Shown here one piece after another: positions 36,108 through 43,828 of a stretch of 64,000 nt of DNA. The DNA is taken from positions 1-64,000 of the forward strand of contig JASCNZ010000006.1 of assembly GCA_029959905.1 (NCBI GenBank), in the 5' to 3' direction. The stretch comes from Microbacteriaceae bacterium PS02344. GTDB taxonomy: Bacteria; Actinomycetota; Actinomycetes; Actinomycetales; Microbacteriaceae. Numbering within the stretch: position 1 is the first letter of the stretch; each line of letters begins with the position of its first letter. Under the pieces are notes generated by a model. That model had not been told where the DNA came from. It ran no database searches and saw only the letters and a list, made by a program, of their open reading frames with translations. Both the position numbers and the translations under genes were made by a program.

Positions 36108-36569
36108 ATGGATGACGCTGTCGACCGCCAGATCCTCGCCGAGATCACCCGCGACGGGCGCGCCACGCTCGCCCATCTGTCGGATGCCGTCGGCCTCTCG
36201 GTCTCGGCCGTGCAGTCGCGGCTGCGCAAGCTCGAGACGCGCGGCGTGGTGACGGGCTACCGTGCCCTCCTCGACCCCGAGCAGGTAGGCACGCCGCTGT
36301 CGGCATTCATCGAGATCGCCCCGCTCGACCCCGCGCAGCCCGACATCGCTCCCGAGCAGTTGCAGCATCTGAGTGCGATCGAGGCCTGCCACTCGATCGC
36401 GGGCGATGCCAGCTACATGCTCTTCGTGCGCGTCGCGTCGCCGCGGGCGCTCGAAGACCTGGTGCGCGACATCCGCACCGCGGCATCCGTGAACACCCGC
36501 ACCACGGTCGTGCTGCAGACCTACTACGAGAACCGCCCCGTCCTTCCCGACGCCGCGCCTGCGCACTAG
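36108..36569 (+). CDS. Lrp/AsnC family transcriptional regulator
   Basis: 153 aa. N-terminal HTH (DRQILAEITRDGRATLAHLS, then SVSAVQSRLRKLETRGVVTGY) and a C-terminal RAM/AsnC ligand-binding domain (AIEACHSIAGDASYMLFVRV). It is divergent from the DUF6421-SDR operon and separated from it by the palindromic operator, so it is the likely autoregulated controller of that operon. The effector is unknown, plausibly an amino acid. Confidence 0.92.
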   Translation: MDDAVDRQILAEITRDGRATLAHLSDAVGLSVSAVQSRLRKLETRGVVTGYRALLDPEQVGTPLSAFIEIAPLDPAQPDIAPEQLQHLSAIEACHSIAGDASYMLFVRVASPRALEDLVRDIRTAASVNTRTTVVLQTYYENRPVLPDAAPAH

Positions 36570-36572
36570 AGT
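36567..36572 (+). promoter_or_regulatory. -10 box TAGAGT, DUF4287 gene
   Basis: TAGAGT ends 6 nt before ATG 36579; it overlaps the lrp stop codon. Confidence 0.5.
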
Positions 36573-36578
36573 TCTGCC

Positions 36579-36869
36579 ATGTCGTTCCAGGCCTATCTCG
36601 ACAAGATCGAGGCGCAGACCGGGCTCACGCCCCGGCAGTTCATCGAGCTGGCGGCCCAGCAGGGGTTCGACGAGTCGACGAAGGCCACCCCGGTGCTGAA
36701 CTGGCTGAAGCAGGAGTACGGGCTGGGGCACGGGCACGCGCAGGCGATGGTGCACGTCATCCTCAAAGGGCCGAAGATCGACCCGAAACACGTGGGCAGG
36801 GGCGGAGCGCACGGCGACAAGAGCGACACGCTCTGGCTCGACGGCAAGGACTCGAACCCGAACGCCTGA
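36579..36869 (+). CDS. DUF4287 domain protein
   Basis: 96 aa. MSFQAYLDKIEAQTGLTPRQ and LNWLKQEYGLGHGHAQAMVH are the DUF4287 hallmarks. Small soluble helical protein, function unknown. The polar C-terminus is probably flexible. Confidence 0.88.
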   Translation: MSFQAYLDKIEAQTGLTPRQFIELAAQQGFDESTKATPVLNWLKQEYGLGHGHAQAMVHVILKGPKIDPKHVGRGGAHGDKSDTLWLDGKDSNPNA

Positions 36870-36894
36870 CGGCGGGCCGCATCGACGGCACGAC

Positions 36895-36900
36895 TAGGAT
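36895..36900 (+). promoter_or_regulatory. -10 box TAGGAT, menA
   Basis: TAGGAT ends 7 nt before GTG 36908. Confidence 0.5.
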
Positions 36901-36907
36901 TCCCTGC

Positions 36908-37882
36908 GTGGCAGCATCCTCGAAGCGCAAGAAGTCCGCACCCGGCGTGAGCGGCAATCCGGCCCGACGGATGAGCGGTCCGAACCGCGGGTCCGTGGTC
37001 GCGACCACGCCCGTGACCCTGGGCGACTGGATCGGCGCCGCCCGCCTGCGCACGCTGCCGCTGGCGATCGCGCCAGTGCTCATCGGCACCGGAGCCGCGC
37101 GAAGTACCGGCCCCGAGTTCCACTGGGTGATCGCGCTGTTCTGCCTCGCCGTGGCCGTGCTGCTGCAGATCGGGGTCAATTTCACCAACGACTACAGCGA
37201 CGGGGTGCGGGGCACCGATGCCGTGCGTGTCGGGCCCGCCCGGCTCACCGCCTCGGGGCGGGTGAAGGCGCGCACGGTGCTGATCGTCGGGCTGACGTTC
37301 TTCGCGCTCGCCGGGCTCGCGGGCCTGGCGATCGTCGTGCGCACGCAGCAGTGGTGGATGCTCGCGGTCGGCGCCGCCTGCATCGTCGCCGCCTGGTTCT
37401 ACACCGGCGGCAAGCGCCCGTACGGTTATGCGGGCCTGGGCGAGGTGTTCGTGTTCGTGTTCTTCGGGCTCGTCGCCACCCTCGGTACGACGTGGGTGCA
37501 GATCTTCGCCCTGCCGCAGCAGGCCTGGCTCGGCGCCATCGCGGCAGGTCTCTTCGCCTGCGCGGTGCTGCTCGCCAACAACCTGCGCGACATCGACCAG
37601 GACCGACGTGTAGGCAAGCGCACGCTGACCGTGCTCATCGGCCGCCGGGCCACGCAGGTCCTCTTCACGATCTTCGTGCTGGTGCCGTTCGGCATCGCCG
37701 CGGTCCTCGCGCTGCTGTTCCCGATCGCGTGGCTGTCGCTGCTGGCGCTCCTCGCCGGCCTCCCGGCGATCCTCATCGTGTGGACGTACCGTCAGCCGAA
37801 GGAACTCGTCGTGGCGCTCGCGCTCACGTCGCTCACATCGCTGCTGTACGCCGGCGCCCTGTTCTGGGCATTCGTGGGCTGA
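36908..37882 (+). CDS. menA: 1,4-dihydroxy-2-naphthoate polyprenyltransferase
   Basis: 324 aa UbiA-superfamily membrane enzyme with 8-9 helices. It prenylates and decarboxylates DHNA to demethylmenaquinone. The first Asp-rich motif is NFTNDYSDGVRGTD and the second lies in NNLRDIDQDRRVGKRTL. GTG start from the -10 box; the basic ~35-residue N-terminus is longer than in many homologues, so a downstream start is possible. It lies ~16 kb from the menD/menF/menG group. Confidence 0.93.
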   Translation: MAASSKRKKSAPGVSGNPARRMSGPNRGSVVATTPVTLGDWIGAARLRTLPLAIAPVLIGTGAARSTGPEFHWVIALFCLAVAVLLQIGVNFTNDYSDGVRGTDAVRVGPARLTASGRVKARTVLIVGLTFFALAGLAGLAIVVRTQQWWMLAVGAACIVAAWFYTGGKRPYGYAGLGEVFVFVFFGLVATLGTTWVQIFALPQQAWLGAIAAGLFACAVLLANNLRDIDQDRRVGKRTLTVLIGRRATQVLFTIFVLVPFGIAAVLALLFPIAWLSLLALLAGLPAILIVWTYRQPKELVVALALTSLTSLLYAGALFWAFVG

Positions 37883-37897
37883 GGTTCCGTACCCCGG

Positions 37898-38188
37898 TCA
37901 GCTCCGGCGGTCGTCGCCCTCGGCGTCGTCGACCGCGGCGTCCTCTGCGGCGGCGTCGTCCTGGCGGGGGGAGCGCGCGGCGCGACGCTCGGCCAGTGCG
38001 GCCGACGCTTCGCTGAGCGGGCGGCGCAGGAACAGCATCGAGATGCTGGTGCCGATCAGGGCGGCGAAGATCGCCGCGAGCCACCAGAACTCCCGGAAGA
38101 TCGGGAAGAACACCCAGAGGATCGCGAGCGGCACGAGGAACGCGAGCAACCGCAGCACGGTGTAGACGAAGAAAGGCGCGGGCTTCAC
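37898..38188 (-). CDS. DUF4229 domain protein
   Basis: 96 aa with two membrane helices (residues ~8-30 and ~35-55) followed by LFLRRPLSEASAALAER and an acidic tail, the usual DUF4229 plan. This family often lies beside menA. GTG 38188 is 6 nt behind TAGAAT. Function unknown. Confidence 0.82.
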   Translation of the reverse strand: MKPAPFFVYTVLRLLAFLVPLAILWVFFPIFREFWWLAAIFAALIGTSISMLFLRRPLSEASAALAERRAARSPRQDDAAAEDAAVDDAEGDDRRS

Positions 38189-38194
38189 CCTCCG

Positions 38195-38200
38195 ATTCTA
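38195..38200 (-). promoter_or_regulatory. -10 box TAGAAT, DUF4229 gene
   Basis: Minus-strand TAGAAT, 6 nt before GTG 38188; fixes the GTG start. Confidence 0.55.
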
Positions 38201-38223
38201 CGAGCCGCTGTCTATGCGGGGCC

Positions 38224-39078
38224 TCACAGCCCGATGCGGGCGAAGGGGATGCCCCGCACGACGCGGTGGAACGGATGTTCGCCGAGCGTCCAGAGCATGC
38301 GCTCCTCGGGGTCGAGCGCGAGGTCCTCGCACCCGGGCGGCAGGGCCTGCGCATGGGGCGACAGGACGCCGCCGCGTCCGGTCCACAGCGTTCCCGGGTT
38401 CATGAGCGACGACTGCGAGACGAGCGTGCGGTCGCCCCAGCGCACGACGCCCTGCATGCGCGGGATGCCCGGTCGCATCTCGCCGTGGGGCGCGAAGCCG
38501 GCGTCGGGGCCCTCGGGAATGGTGAACTCGCCGATGCGCCCGTCGTCGTCGCGGCGGTACTCGCCGATGAGCACGCGCCCGGTGGGGGTGCCGTCGTCAT
38601 GGAAGGTGCGCCCGAGGAACGAGCAGCGCAGGTCGACCGGATGCACGCGAGAGCGCACTGCCACCAGGCGCGACCGTCGCAGGAACCCGCGCCGCACCCG
38701 ACGCAGTCCCGCCAGGTCGAACTCCCAGATGCCGTCGCGAGTGGCGGCGACGAACAGTCGGTCGCCCACCCAGGCGAGACCGCCGGCGTGGATCGGCGCC
38801 GGCCGAAGGTCGCCGTCGTCGCCGCGGATCGCGAGGTGCACGTCGATGTGCCGGGCGCGCTCCTGATCGACGAACACCACGCGCGAGCCCAGATGGGTGC
38901 CGTCGCGCTGCTGCCGGAACCAGCTGACGGCGAGGGCGCGGCGCCCCCGCAGCACGCCGACGTCGATGCCCTGCGGGTACCAGCGGTTCGTCCAGGCCCG
39001 CGCGGTCCACCAGCGCAGATCGCGGGTCTCGCCGGTGCGGCGCAGCATCCGCCGCCCTCTCGTTCCCGTCCATCGCAT
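38224..39078 (-). CDS. hypothetical protein, possible beta-propeller
   Basis: 284 aa, not assigned to a family. Strand-rich repeats such as LAVSWFRQQRDGTHLGSRVV, GGLAWVGDRLFVAATRDGIWEFDL and LALDPEERMLWTLGEHPFHR suggest an SMP-30/propeller-like fold. No signal peptide or membrane segment. Start uncertain between ATG 39078 and ATG 39048; the first ~15 residues are basic and variable-looking. Confidence 0.65.
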   Translation of the reverse strand: MRWTGTRGRRMLRRTGETRDLRWWTARAWTNRWYPQGIDVGVLRGRRALAVSWFRQQRDGTHLGSRVVFVDQERARHIDVHLAIRGDDGDLRPAPIHAGGLAWVGDRLFVAATRDGIWEFDLAGLRRVRRGFLRRSRLVAVRSRVHPVDLRCSFLGRTFHDDGTPTGRVLIGEYRRDDDGRIGEFTIPEGPDAGFAPHGEMRPGIPRMQGVVRWGDRTLVSQSSLMNPGTLWTGRGGVLSPHAQALPPGCEDLALDPEERMLWTLGEHPFHRVVRGIPFARIGL

Positions 39079-39196
39079 CCGTCCATCGTCACACGCCGCT
39101 GGAGGTGTCGGTCAGGACACCCCGCGTTCACCGCCGCGTCGCCGACCGGCAACGCACGGCTGAGACGATGCGGCGACCGACCACCCCGGGAGATCC

Positions 39197-40177
39197 GTGC
39201 GCAGCCCCCTCGTCACCGCCATCGTCCCCGCGAAGGACGCCGGCGCCTTCCTCGCCACGACACTCGAGACGCTGACCCGTCAGTTCGACGACCCGGCCGC
39301 GCTGAAGCTCGTCGCGATCGACGACGGGTCGAGCGATGACACGGGCGCGATCATGCGGCGCTACGCCGAGCGGTTCCCGCACGTCGCGGTGGTCACCAAT
39401 CCGCGTGCGCGGGGGCTGGCGAGCGCACGCAACCAAGGCCTGGCGCATGTCGAGGGCGACGCGTTCTGCTTCGTCGACGGCGACGACTGGATGCAGCCGC
39501 AGCGCCTCGCCGTGCTGGCGCATCGGCTCGACGAACTGGGTGCAGACTTCCTGCGCACCGATCATGTGACGGTGCGCGATTCGGAGCGGATGCTGGTGCG
39601 GGCACCGCATCCGTGGCGCGAGGTCGTGGTGTCGCCGCGAGACGGCATCCTGCCGGCGGGGGAGACGACCATGGTCGACTACCCGTTCGCGTGGGCGGGG
39701 ATCTTCCATCGGCGCATGCTCGACACCGGACTCGTGGCGTTCGACGAGGGGCTGCACACCGCCGAGGACCGTCCGTGGATCTGGCGGCTGCACCTCGGCG
39801 CGTCGAGCTTCGCCGTGGTCGACGCGCCGGCGCTGCTGTACCGCCGCGGCGTCTCGACCTCGCTCACGCAGGTGCGCGACCGGCGGCAGCTCGATTTCGC
39901 CCGGGCGATGGCCGAGGTGGTCGAGGTGGTCTCGCGCGACCGCGAGGCCGACCGGTTCCTGCGGAAGGCCGTCGCCACCGCGCTCGCCCTCAGCAGCCAC
40001 CACCTCGTGCGGTCGCGGCGCATGCCGCGTGCCCTGCGGGGCGAGATGCGCTCGGCCATCGTCGGCCTGATGCGGCGCCTGCCTCCGGTGGAGGTGCGCC
40101 GGGCGATCGCGTCGACCGACGGCTCGCGGCGCCGGGTGCTCGCGGGCGTGCTGCGCGAGGCGGGGCGCGGCGCATGA
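39197..40177 (+). CDS. family 2 glycosyltransferase
   Basis: 326 aa GT-A fold. VTAIVPAKDAGAFLATTLET opens the nucleotide-sugar domain, AIDDGSSDDTGAI and FCFVDGDDWMQPQRL (DxD) bind the donor, and AEDRPWIWRLHL is the acceptor-side motif. It begins the surface-glycan locus; GTG 39197 has GGGAG upstream. The stop overlaps the next ATG by 4 nt. Confidence 0.92.
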   Translation: MRSPLVTAIVPAKDAGAFLATTLETLTRQFDDPAALKLVAIDDGSSDDTGAIMRRYAERFPHVAVVTNPRARGLASARNQGLAHVEGDAFCFVDGDDWMQPQRLAVLAHRLDELGADFLRTDHVTVRDSERMLVRAPHPWREVVVSPRDGILPAGETTMVDYPFAWAGIFHRRMLDTGLVAFDEGLHTAEDRPWIWRLHLGASSFAVVDAPALLYRRGVSTSLTQVRDRRQLDFARAMAEVVEVVSRDREADRFLRKAVATALALSSHHLVRSRRMPRALRGEMRSAIVGLMRRLPPVEVRRAIASTDGSRRRVLAGVLREAGRGA

Positions 40178-41547
40178 CGCAGATCTTCGCACTGCACAGC
40201 GCCTACGGTCTCGCGACCGCAGTGGCCGCGATCGACGAGGGATTGCTCGGCGACGGCGAGACGGGAGCGAGCGCCGACAGGCTGCTGGTTCCCGTCGTGT
40301 CGTCGCGGGTGCCCGAGACCGTCGTCGGGATCGGCGCAGATTCCGCGCTCGCGCCGTTGCGCGCGCGATTCGACCGGGTCGACGAGCTCGAGGCGCTGCT
40401 GGGTCCGCTGCATCCGAGCGGATGGGAGCCGGATGCCGCCGACCTGCCGTTGCTCGAGCGGCTCTTCCGGCGCGCGTGGCACCTCGACGGCGAGATCGAG
40501 CTGTGCGTGCAGAGCCCGCAGGTCGCGCCGGCCCGCACGCTCATGTCGCTCTTCCCCTCGGCGCGCATCACGATCATCGGCGACGGGCTCATGACGTACG
40601 CGCCGATGCGCGTGGCCCTGCCGCACACCGTCGCGGCCCGCATCGCGCGCGTCGTGCACGCCGACGTCGTGCCGGGAGTCGCGCCGCTCGTCGCATCGCC
40701 GACGGCGAGCGTCGTTCCGGTTCCGGCAACCGCGTTCGGGAGGGTGCTCGCAGAGACCGACGACGGCGCGCCGCTCGTCGACGGCACCGGGCGCCCGCTC
40801 GACGACGGCACCTCGACCGTGCTCGTGCTCGGCCAGTACCTCGCGGCCCTCGGCCTGGTGTCGGCCCGCGAGGAGGTCGCCCTGCAGCGCGACCTCGTCG
40901 ATCGGGCGCTCGCGTGGCGGCCCGATCGCATCGTGTTCAAGCCCCACCCGGCGGCGCCCCCGCTGCACACCGGGGCGGTGCGTGAGCGCGCACTCGCGGG
41001 CGGGATGGAGTTCGCCGAGTACCGCGGTACGCTCGCCGCCGAGGTGCTCGCCCACCGACTCGGCGCACGCGGGGTCGTCGCGGCGTTCTCGACCGCGCTG
41101 CCGACGGTGCGAGCCGTGCACGGCATCCCGATCGGTTCGGTCGGAACCGCCACGCTGCTGCGACGGCTCACCCCGTTCGAGAACAGCAACCGCCTGCCGC
41201 TCACCGTCGTCGACGCGCTCACCCGCGAGCCCTCGCCGCACGCGGACCCCGATCGCCTCGCCGCCCTGGTCGACGCGGTCGGCTACGCGATGCAGCCGCG
41301 CCTCGCCGGCCACCTGCGCGAACGGGCGTCGGCGCTGCTCGCGGCGCTGCCCGTGGAGGAGCGCGAGCGTTACTTCTCTGTCGAACGATTGCGCGACCTG
41401 GGGTTGCCCGGCGCGCCGGTCGAGGGGCCGGTGCGGCGGATGCTGCGATCGACCGGTGGGACGGGCCGCGTGGAACAGCTGCGGCTGACCGCGGCGGGGG
41501 CCCGACGACGCGCGGGGCGCGTCTGGCGAGTGATGCGAGGACGATGA
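40174..41547 (+). CDS. polysialyltransferase-like glycosyltransferase
   Basis: 457 aa, GT-B-like. It resembles the alpha-2,8-polysialyltransferase/capsule family: ALHSAYGLATAVAAIDEG at the N-terminus, SARITIIGDGLMTYAPMRV, RIVFKPHPAAPPLH and AAFSTALPTVRAVHGI. The predicted role is transfer or polymerisation of a nonulosonic acid onto a cell-wall glycan. Coupled to its neighbours on both sides (ATGA overlap before, 1-nt gap after). Confidence 0.78.
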   Translation: MTQIFALHSAYGLATAVAAIDEGLLGDGETGASADRLLVPVVSSRVPETVVGIGADSALAPLRARFDRVDELEALLGPLHPSGWEPDAADLPLLERLFRRAWHLDGEIELCVQSPQVAPARTLMSLFPSARITIIGDGLMTYAPMRVALPHTVAARIARVVHADVVPGVAPLVASPTASVVPVPATAFGRVLAETDDGAPLVDGTGRPLDDGTSTVLVLGQYLAALGLVSAREEVALQRDLVDRALAWRPDRIVFKPHPAAPPLHTGAVRERALAGGMEFAEYRGTLAAEVLAHRLGARGVVAAFSTALPTVRAVHGIPIGSVGTATLLRRLTPFENSNRLPLTVVDALTREPSPHADPDRLAALVDAVGYAMQPRLAGHLRERASALLAALPVEERERYFSVERLRDLGLPGAPVEGPVRRMLRSTGGTGRVEQLRLTAAGARRRAGRVWRVMRGR

Positions 41548-41548
41548 G

Positions 41549-42859
41549 ATGACGGACGAGAAGACGACGCGGATCGGGGCCGAGGAAGCCGCAGTCGGGC
41601 CGGCGACGACCGAAGCGACGACCGAAGCGACGACCGACGCGACGACTGAAGCGACGACCGACGCGACGACCTCGGCGGCGCCCGCACCGGCGGAGACCGC
41701 GGCGTCAGGGCACGGCGAACGGGTGGCGGCGATCATCCCGGCCCGCGGCGGCTCGAAGGGCGTGCCGCGCAAGAACCTCCGCCGCGTCGGGGGCATCCCG
41801 CTCGTGGTGCGGGCCATCCGCGCCGCACGGGCCGCGGGCATCCGGCTGATCGTCGTCTCCACCGACGACGACGAGATCGCGACGGTCAGTGCCGCGGCGG
41901 GCGCGCGCGTCGTGCGGCGGCCCGCCGAGCTCTCGGGTGACACCGCCTCGTCCGAGAGCGCGATCCTGCACGCGCTCGATGTGCTCGACGCTGCGGGGGA
42001 GGGCATCGACGTCGTCGCCTTCCTGCAGGCCACGTCGCCGTTCCTGCCCGCCGACGCCCTCGCCGCCGCCGTGGCCCGCGTCGGCGGCGACGAGGCCGAC
42101 AGCGTGTTCGCGGCTCACGAGACCTACGGCTTCCTCTGGGAGCGCGCGGCCGACGGAAGCGCTATCGCGGTGAACCACGACGCCGCGCACCGACCCCGGC
42201 GGCAGGATCGCACCCCGCACCACCTCGAGACCGGCGCGTTCTACGTGTTCCGGGCCGACGCCTTCCGCCGCAGCCGCCACCGCTTCTTCGGGCGCATCAC
42301 GATCGCCGAGGTGCCCGAGTGGACGGCGATCGAGATCGACGACGAGCATCAGCTGCGGGTCGCGCAGGCGCTCGCCGCCGTGCACGACGTGCCAGAGCCG
42401 ATCGACGTGCGCGCCGTGGTCACCGACTTCGACGGGGTTCACACCGACGATACGGCGATCATCGACGCCGAAGGCGGCGAACGGGTCCGGGTGAGCCGGG
42501 AGGACGGGATGGGCGTCGCGATCCTGCGACGGGCCGGCGTGCCCCTGCTCATCCTGTCGACCGAGGTGAACCCGGTGGTCCGCGCGCGAGCAGAGAAGCT
42601 GCGGGTGCCCGTGCTGCACGGCATCGACGACAAGGAGCAGGCGTTGCGCGAGTGGGCGGCGGGCGAGGGCATCCCGCTCGCCGACATCGCCTACCTCGGC
42701 AACGACGTCAACGACCTGCCCGCGATGCGTATCGTCGGCTGGCCCGTCGCGGTCGCGAACGCGCACCCCGACGTGCGCGCGGCCGCGCGGGTGGTGCTGT
42801 CGCGCACCGGCGGGAACGGCGCCGTGCGCGAGCTCGTGGAGCGGGTGTTGTCGCGTTGA
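41549..42859 (+). CDS. neuA: CMP-nonulosonate synthetase fused to KdsC-type HAD phosphatase
   Basis: 436 aa. Residues ~58-275: cytidylyltransferase with IIPARGGSKGVPRKNLR, FLQATSPFLPADAL and HHLETGAFYVFRAD. Residues ~285-436: HAD phosphatase with VTDFDGVHTDD, LSTEVNPVVRARAEKL and YLGNDVNDLPAM. The first ~55 residues are a Thr/Ala-rich repeat tail. The enzyme would both dephosphorylate and CMP-activate the sugar made by NeuB. The fusion hints at a phosphorylated intermediate (inference). Confidence 0.88.
   Translation: MTDEKTTRIGAEEAAVGPATTEATTEATTDATTEATTDATTSAAPAPAETAASGHGERVAAIIPARGGSKGVPRKNLRRVGGIPLVVRAIRAARAAGIRLIVVSTDDDEIATVSAAAGARVVRRPAELSGDTASSESAILHALDVLDAAGEGIDVVAFLQATSPFLPADALAAAVARVGGDEADSVFAAHETYGFLWERAADGSAIAVNHDAAHRPRRQDRTPHHLETGAFYVFRADAFRRSRHRFFGRITIAEVPEWTAIEIDDEHQLRVAQALAAVHDVPEPIDVRAVVTDFDGVHTDDTAIIDAEGGERVRVSREDGMGVAILRRAGVPLLILSTEVNPVVRARAEKLRVPVLHGIDDKEQALREWAAGEGIPLADIAYLGNDVNDLPAMRIVGWPVAVANAHPDVRAAARVVLSRTGGNGAVRELVERVLSR
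41603..41662. repeat. five 12-bp tandem repeats in neuA
   Basis: Five copies of GCGACGACCGAA/C (one with GACTGAA) plus a partial sixth to 41671. They encode ATTE/ATTD units in the disordered N-terminal tail; slippage would keep the frame. Confidence 0.85.
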
Positions 42860-42955
42860 CCGCGTGCCGGTAACCCCGGCGTCGACGGTCGTTCACCCTC
42901 GCGGCGTAGCCAGGAGGGGCGGGGTGTTCCGCACCGCTCGACGACCGGAGGAATC

Positions 42956-43828
42956 ATGACTGTCAGTATCGGATCGCGCGTGATCGGGGGCGGTCGCCCC
43001 GCGTACGTCATCGCCGAGATCGGCCTGAACCACAACGGAGACGTCGACATCGCCAAGCGCCTCATCGACGTCGCCGCGAAGGCGGGGGCGGATGCCGTCA
43101 AGTTCCAGAAGCGCACGCCGGAGATCTCCACCCCCGCGCACATGCGGGACGTGCCCCGCGAGACGCCCTGGGGAACCATGAGCTACCTCGACTACCGCCG
43201 CCGCGTCGAGTTCGGGCGCGACGAGTACGTCGAGATCGGCGACCACGCGACGATGCTCGGCCTCGACTGGTTCGCCTCGCCGTGGGACGTGCCGAGCGTC
43301 GCGTTCCTCGAGGACCTGAACGTCGTGGCGCACAAGGTCGCCTCCGCCAGCCTCACCGACACCGAGCTGCTCATCGCTTTGCGCGAGACCGGCAAGCCCG
43401 TGATCCTCTCGACCGGCATGTCGACGATCGAGCAGATCGACCGCGCGCTCGACACCCTCGGCACCGACCGCGTCGTGCTGATGCACGCCACCTCGACCTA
43501 CCCCCTCGAACCCGAAGAGGCGAACCTGCGGGCGATCGCCACGCTGCGCGACCGCTACGCCGGCATCCCCGTCGGGTACTCGGGCCACGAGCGCGGCCTG
43601 CAGATCTCGCTGGCCGCCGTCGCGATCGGCGCCGTCGCGGTCGAGCGCCACATCACCCTCGACCGAACGATGTGGGGATCGGACCACGCGGCCTCTCTCG
43701 AACCCACCGGACTGGAGCACCTGGTGCGCGACATCCGCGTGATCGAGAAAGCGCTCGGCGACGGGGTCAAGCGCGTGTTTGACAGCGAGCTCGCCCCCAT
43801 GGCGAAGCTCCGCCGCGTGCCCGCATGA
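42956..43828 (+). CDS. neuB: N-acetylneuraminate synthase-family protein lacking SAF domain
   Basis: 290 aa. TIM-barrel PEP-condensing enzyme: YVIAEIGLNHNGDVDIAKRL, ADAVKFQKRTPE, ILSTGMSTIEQID, GYSGHERGLQISLAAVA and VERHITLDRTMWGSDHAASL are family motifs. It stops at about the point where the C-terminal SAF (antifreeze-like) domain normally starts; that domain helps close the sugar site in known enzymes. The substrate may therefore differ from ManNAc. GGAGGAATC precedes ATG 42956. The stop overlaps the next start (ATGA). Confidence 0.9.
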   Translation: MTVSIGSRVIGGGRPAYVIAEIGLNHNGDVDIAKRLIDVAAKAGADAVKFQKRTPEISTPAHMRDVPRETPWGTMSYLDYRRRVEFGRDEYVEIGDHATMLGLDWFASPWDVPSVAFLEDLNVVAHKVASASLTDTELLIALRETGKPVILSTGMSTIEQIDRALDTLGTDRVVLMHATSTYPLEPEEANLRAIATLRDRYAGIPVGYSGHERGLQISLAAVAIGAVAVERHITLDRTMWGSDHAASLEPTGLEHLVRDIRVIEKALGDGVKRVFDSELAPMAKLRRVPA

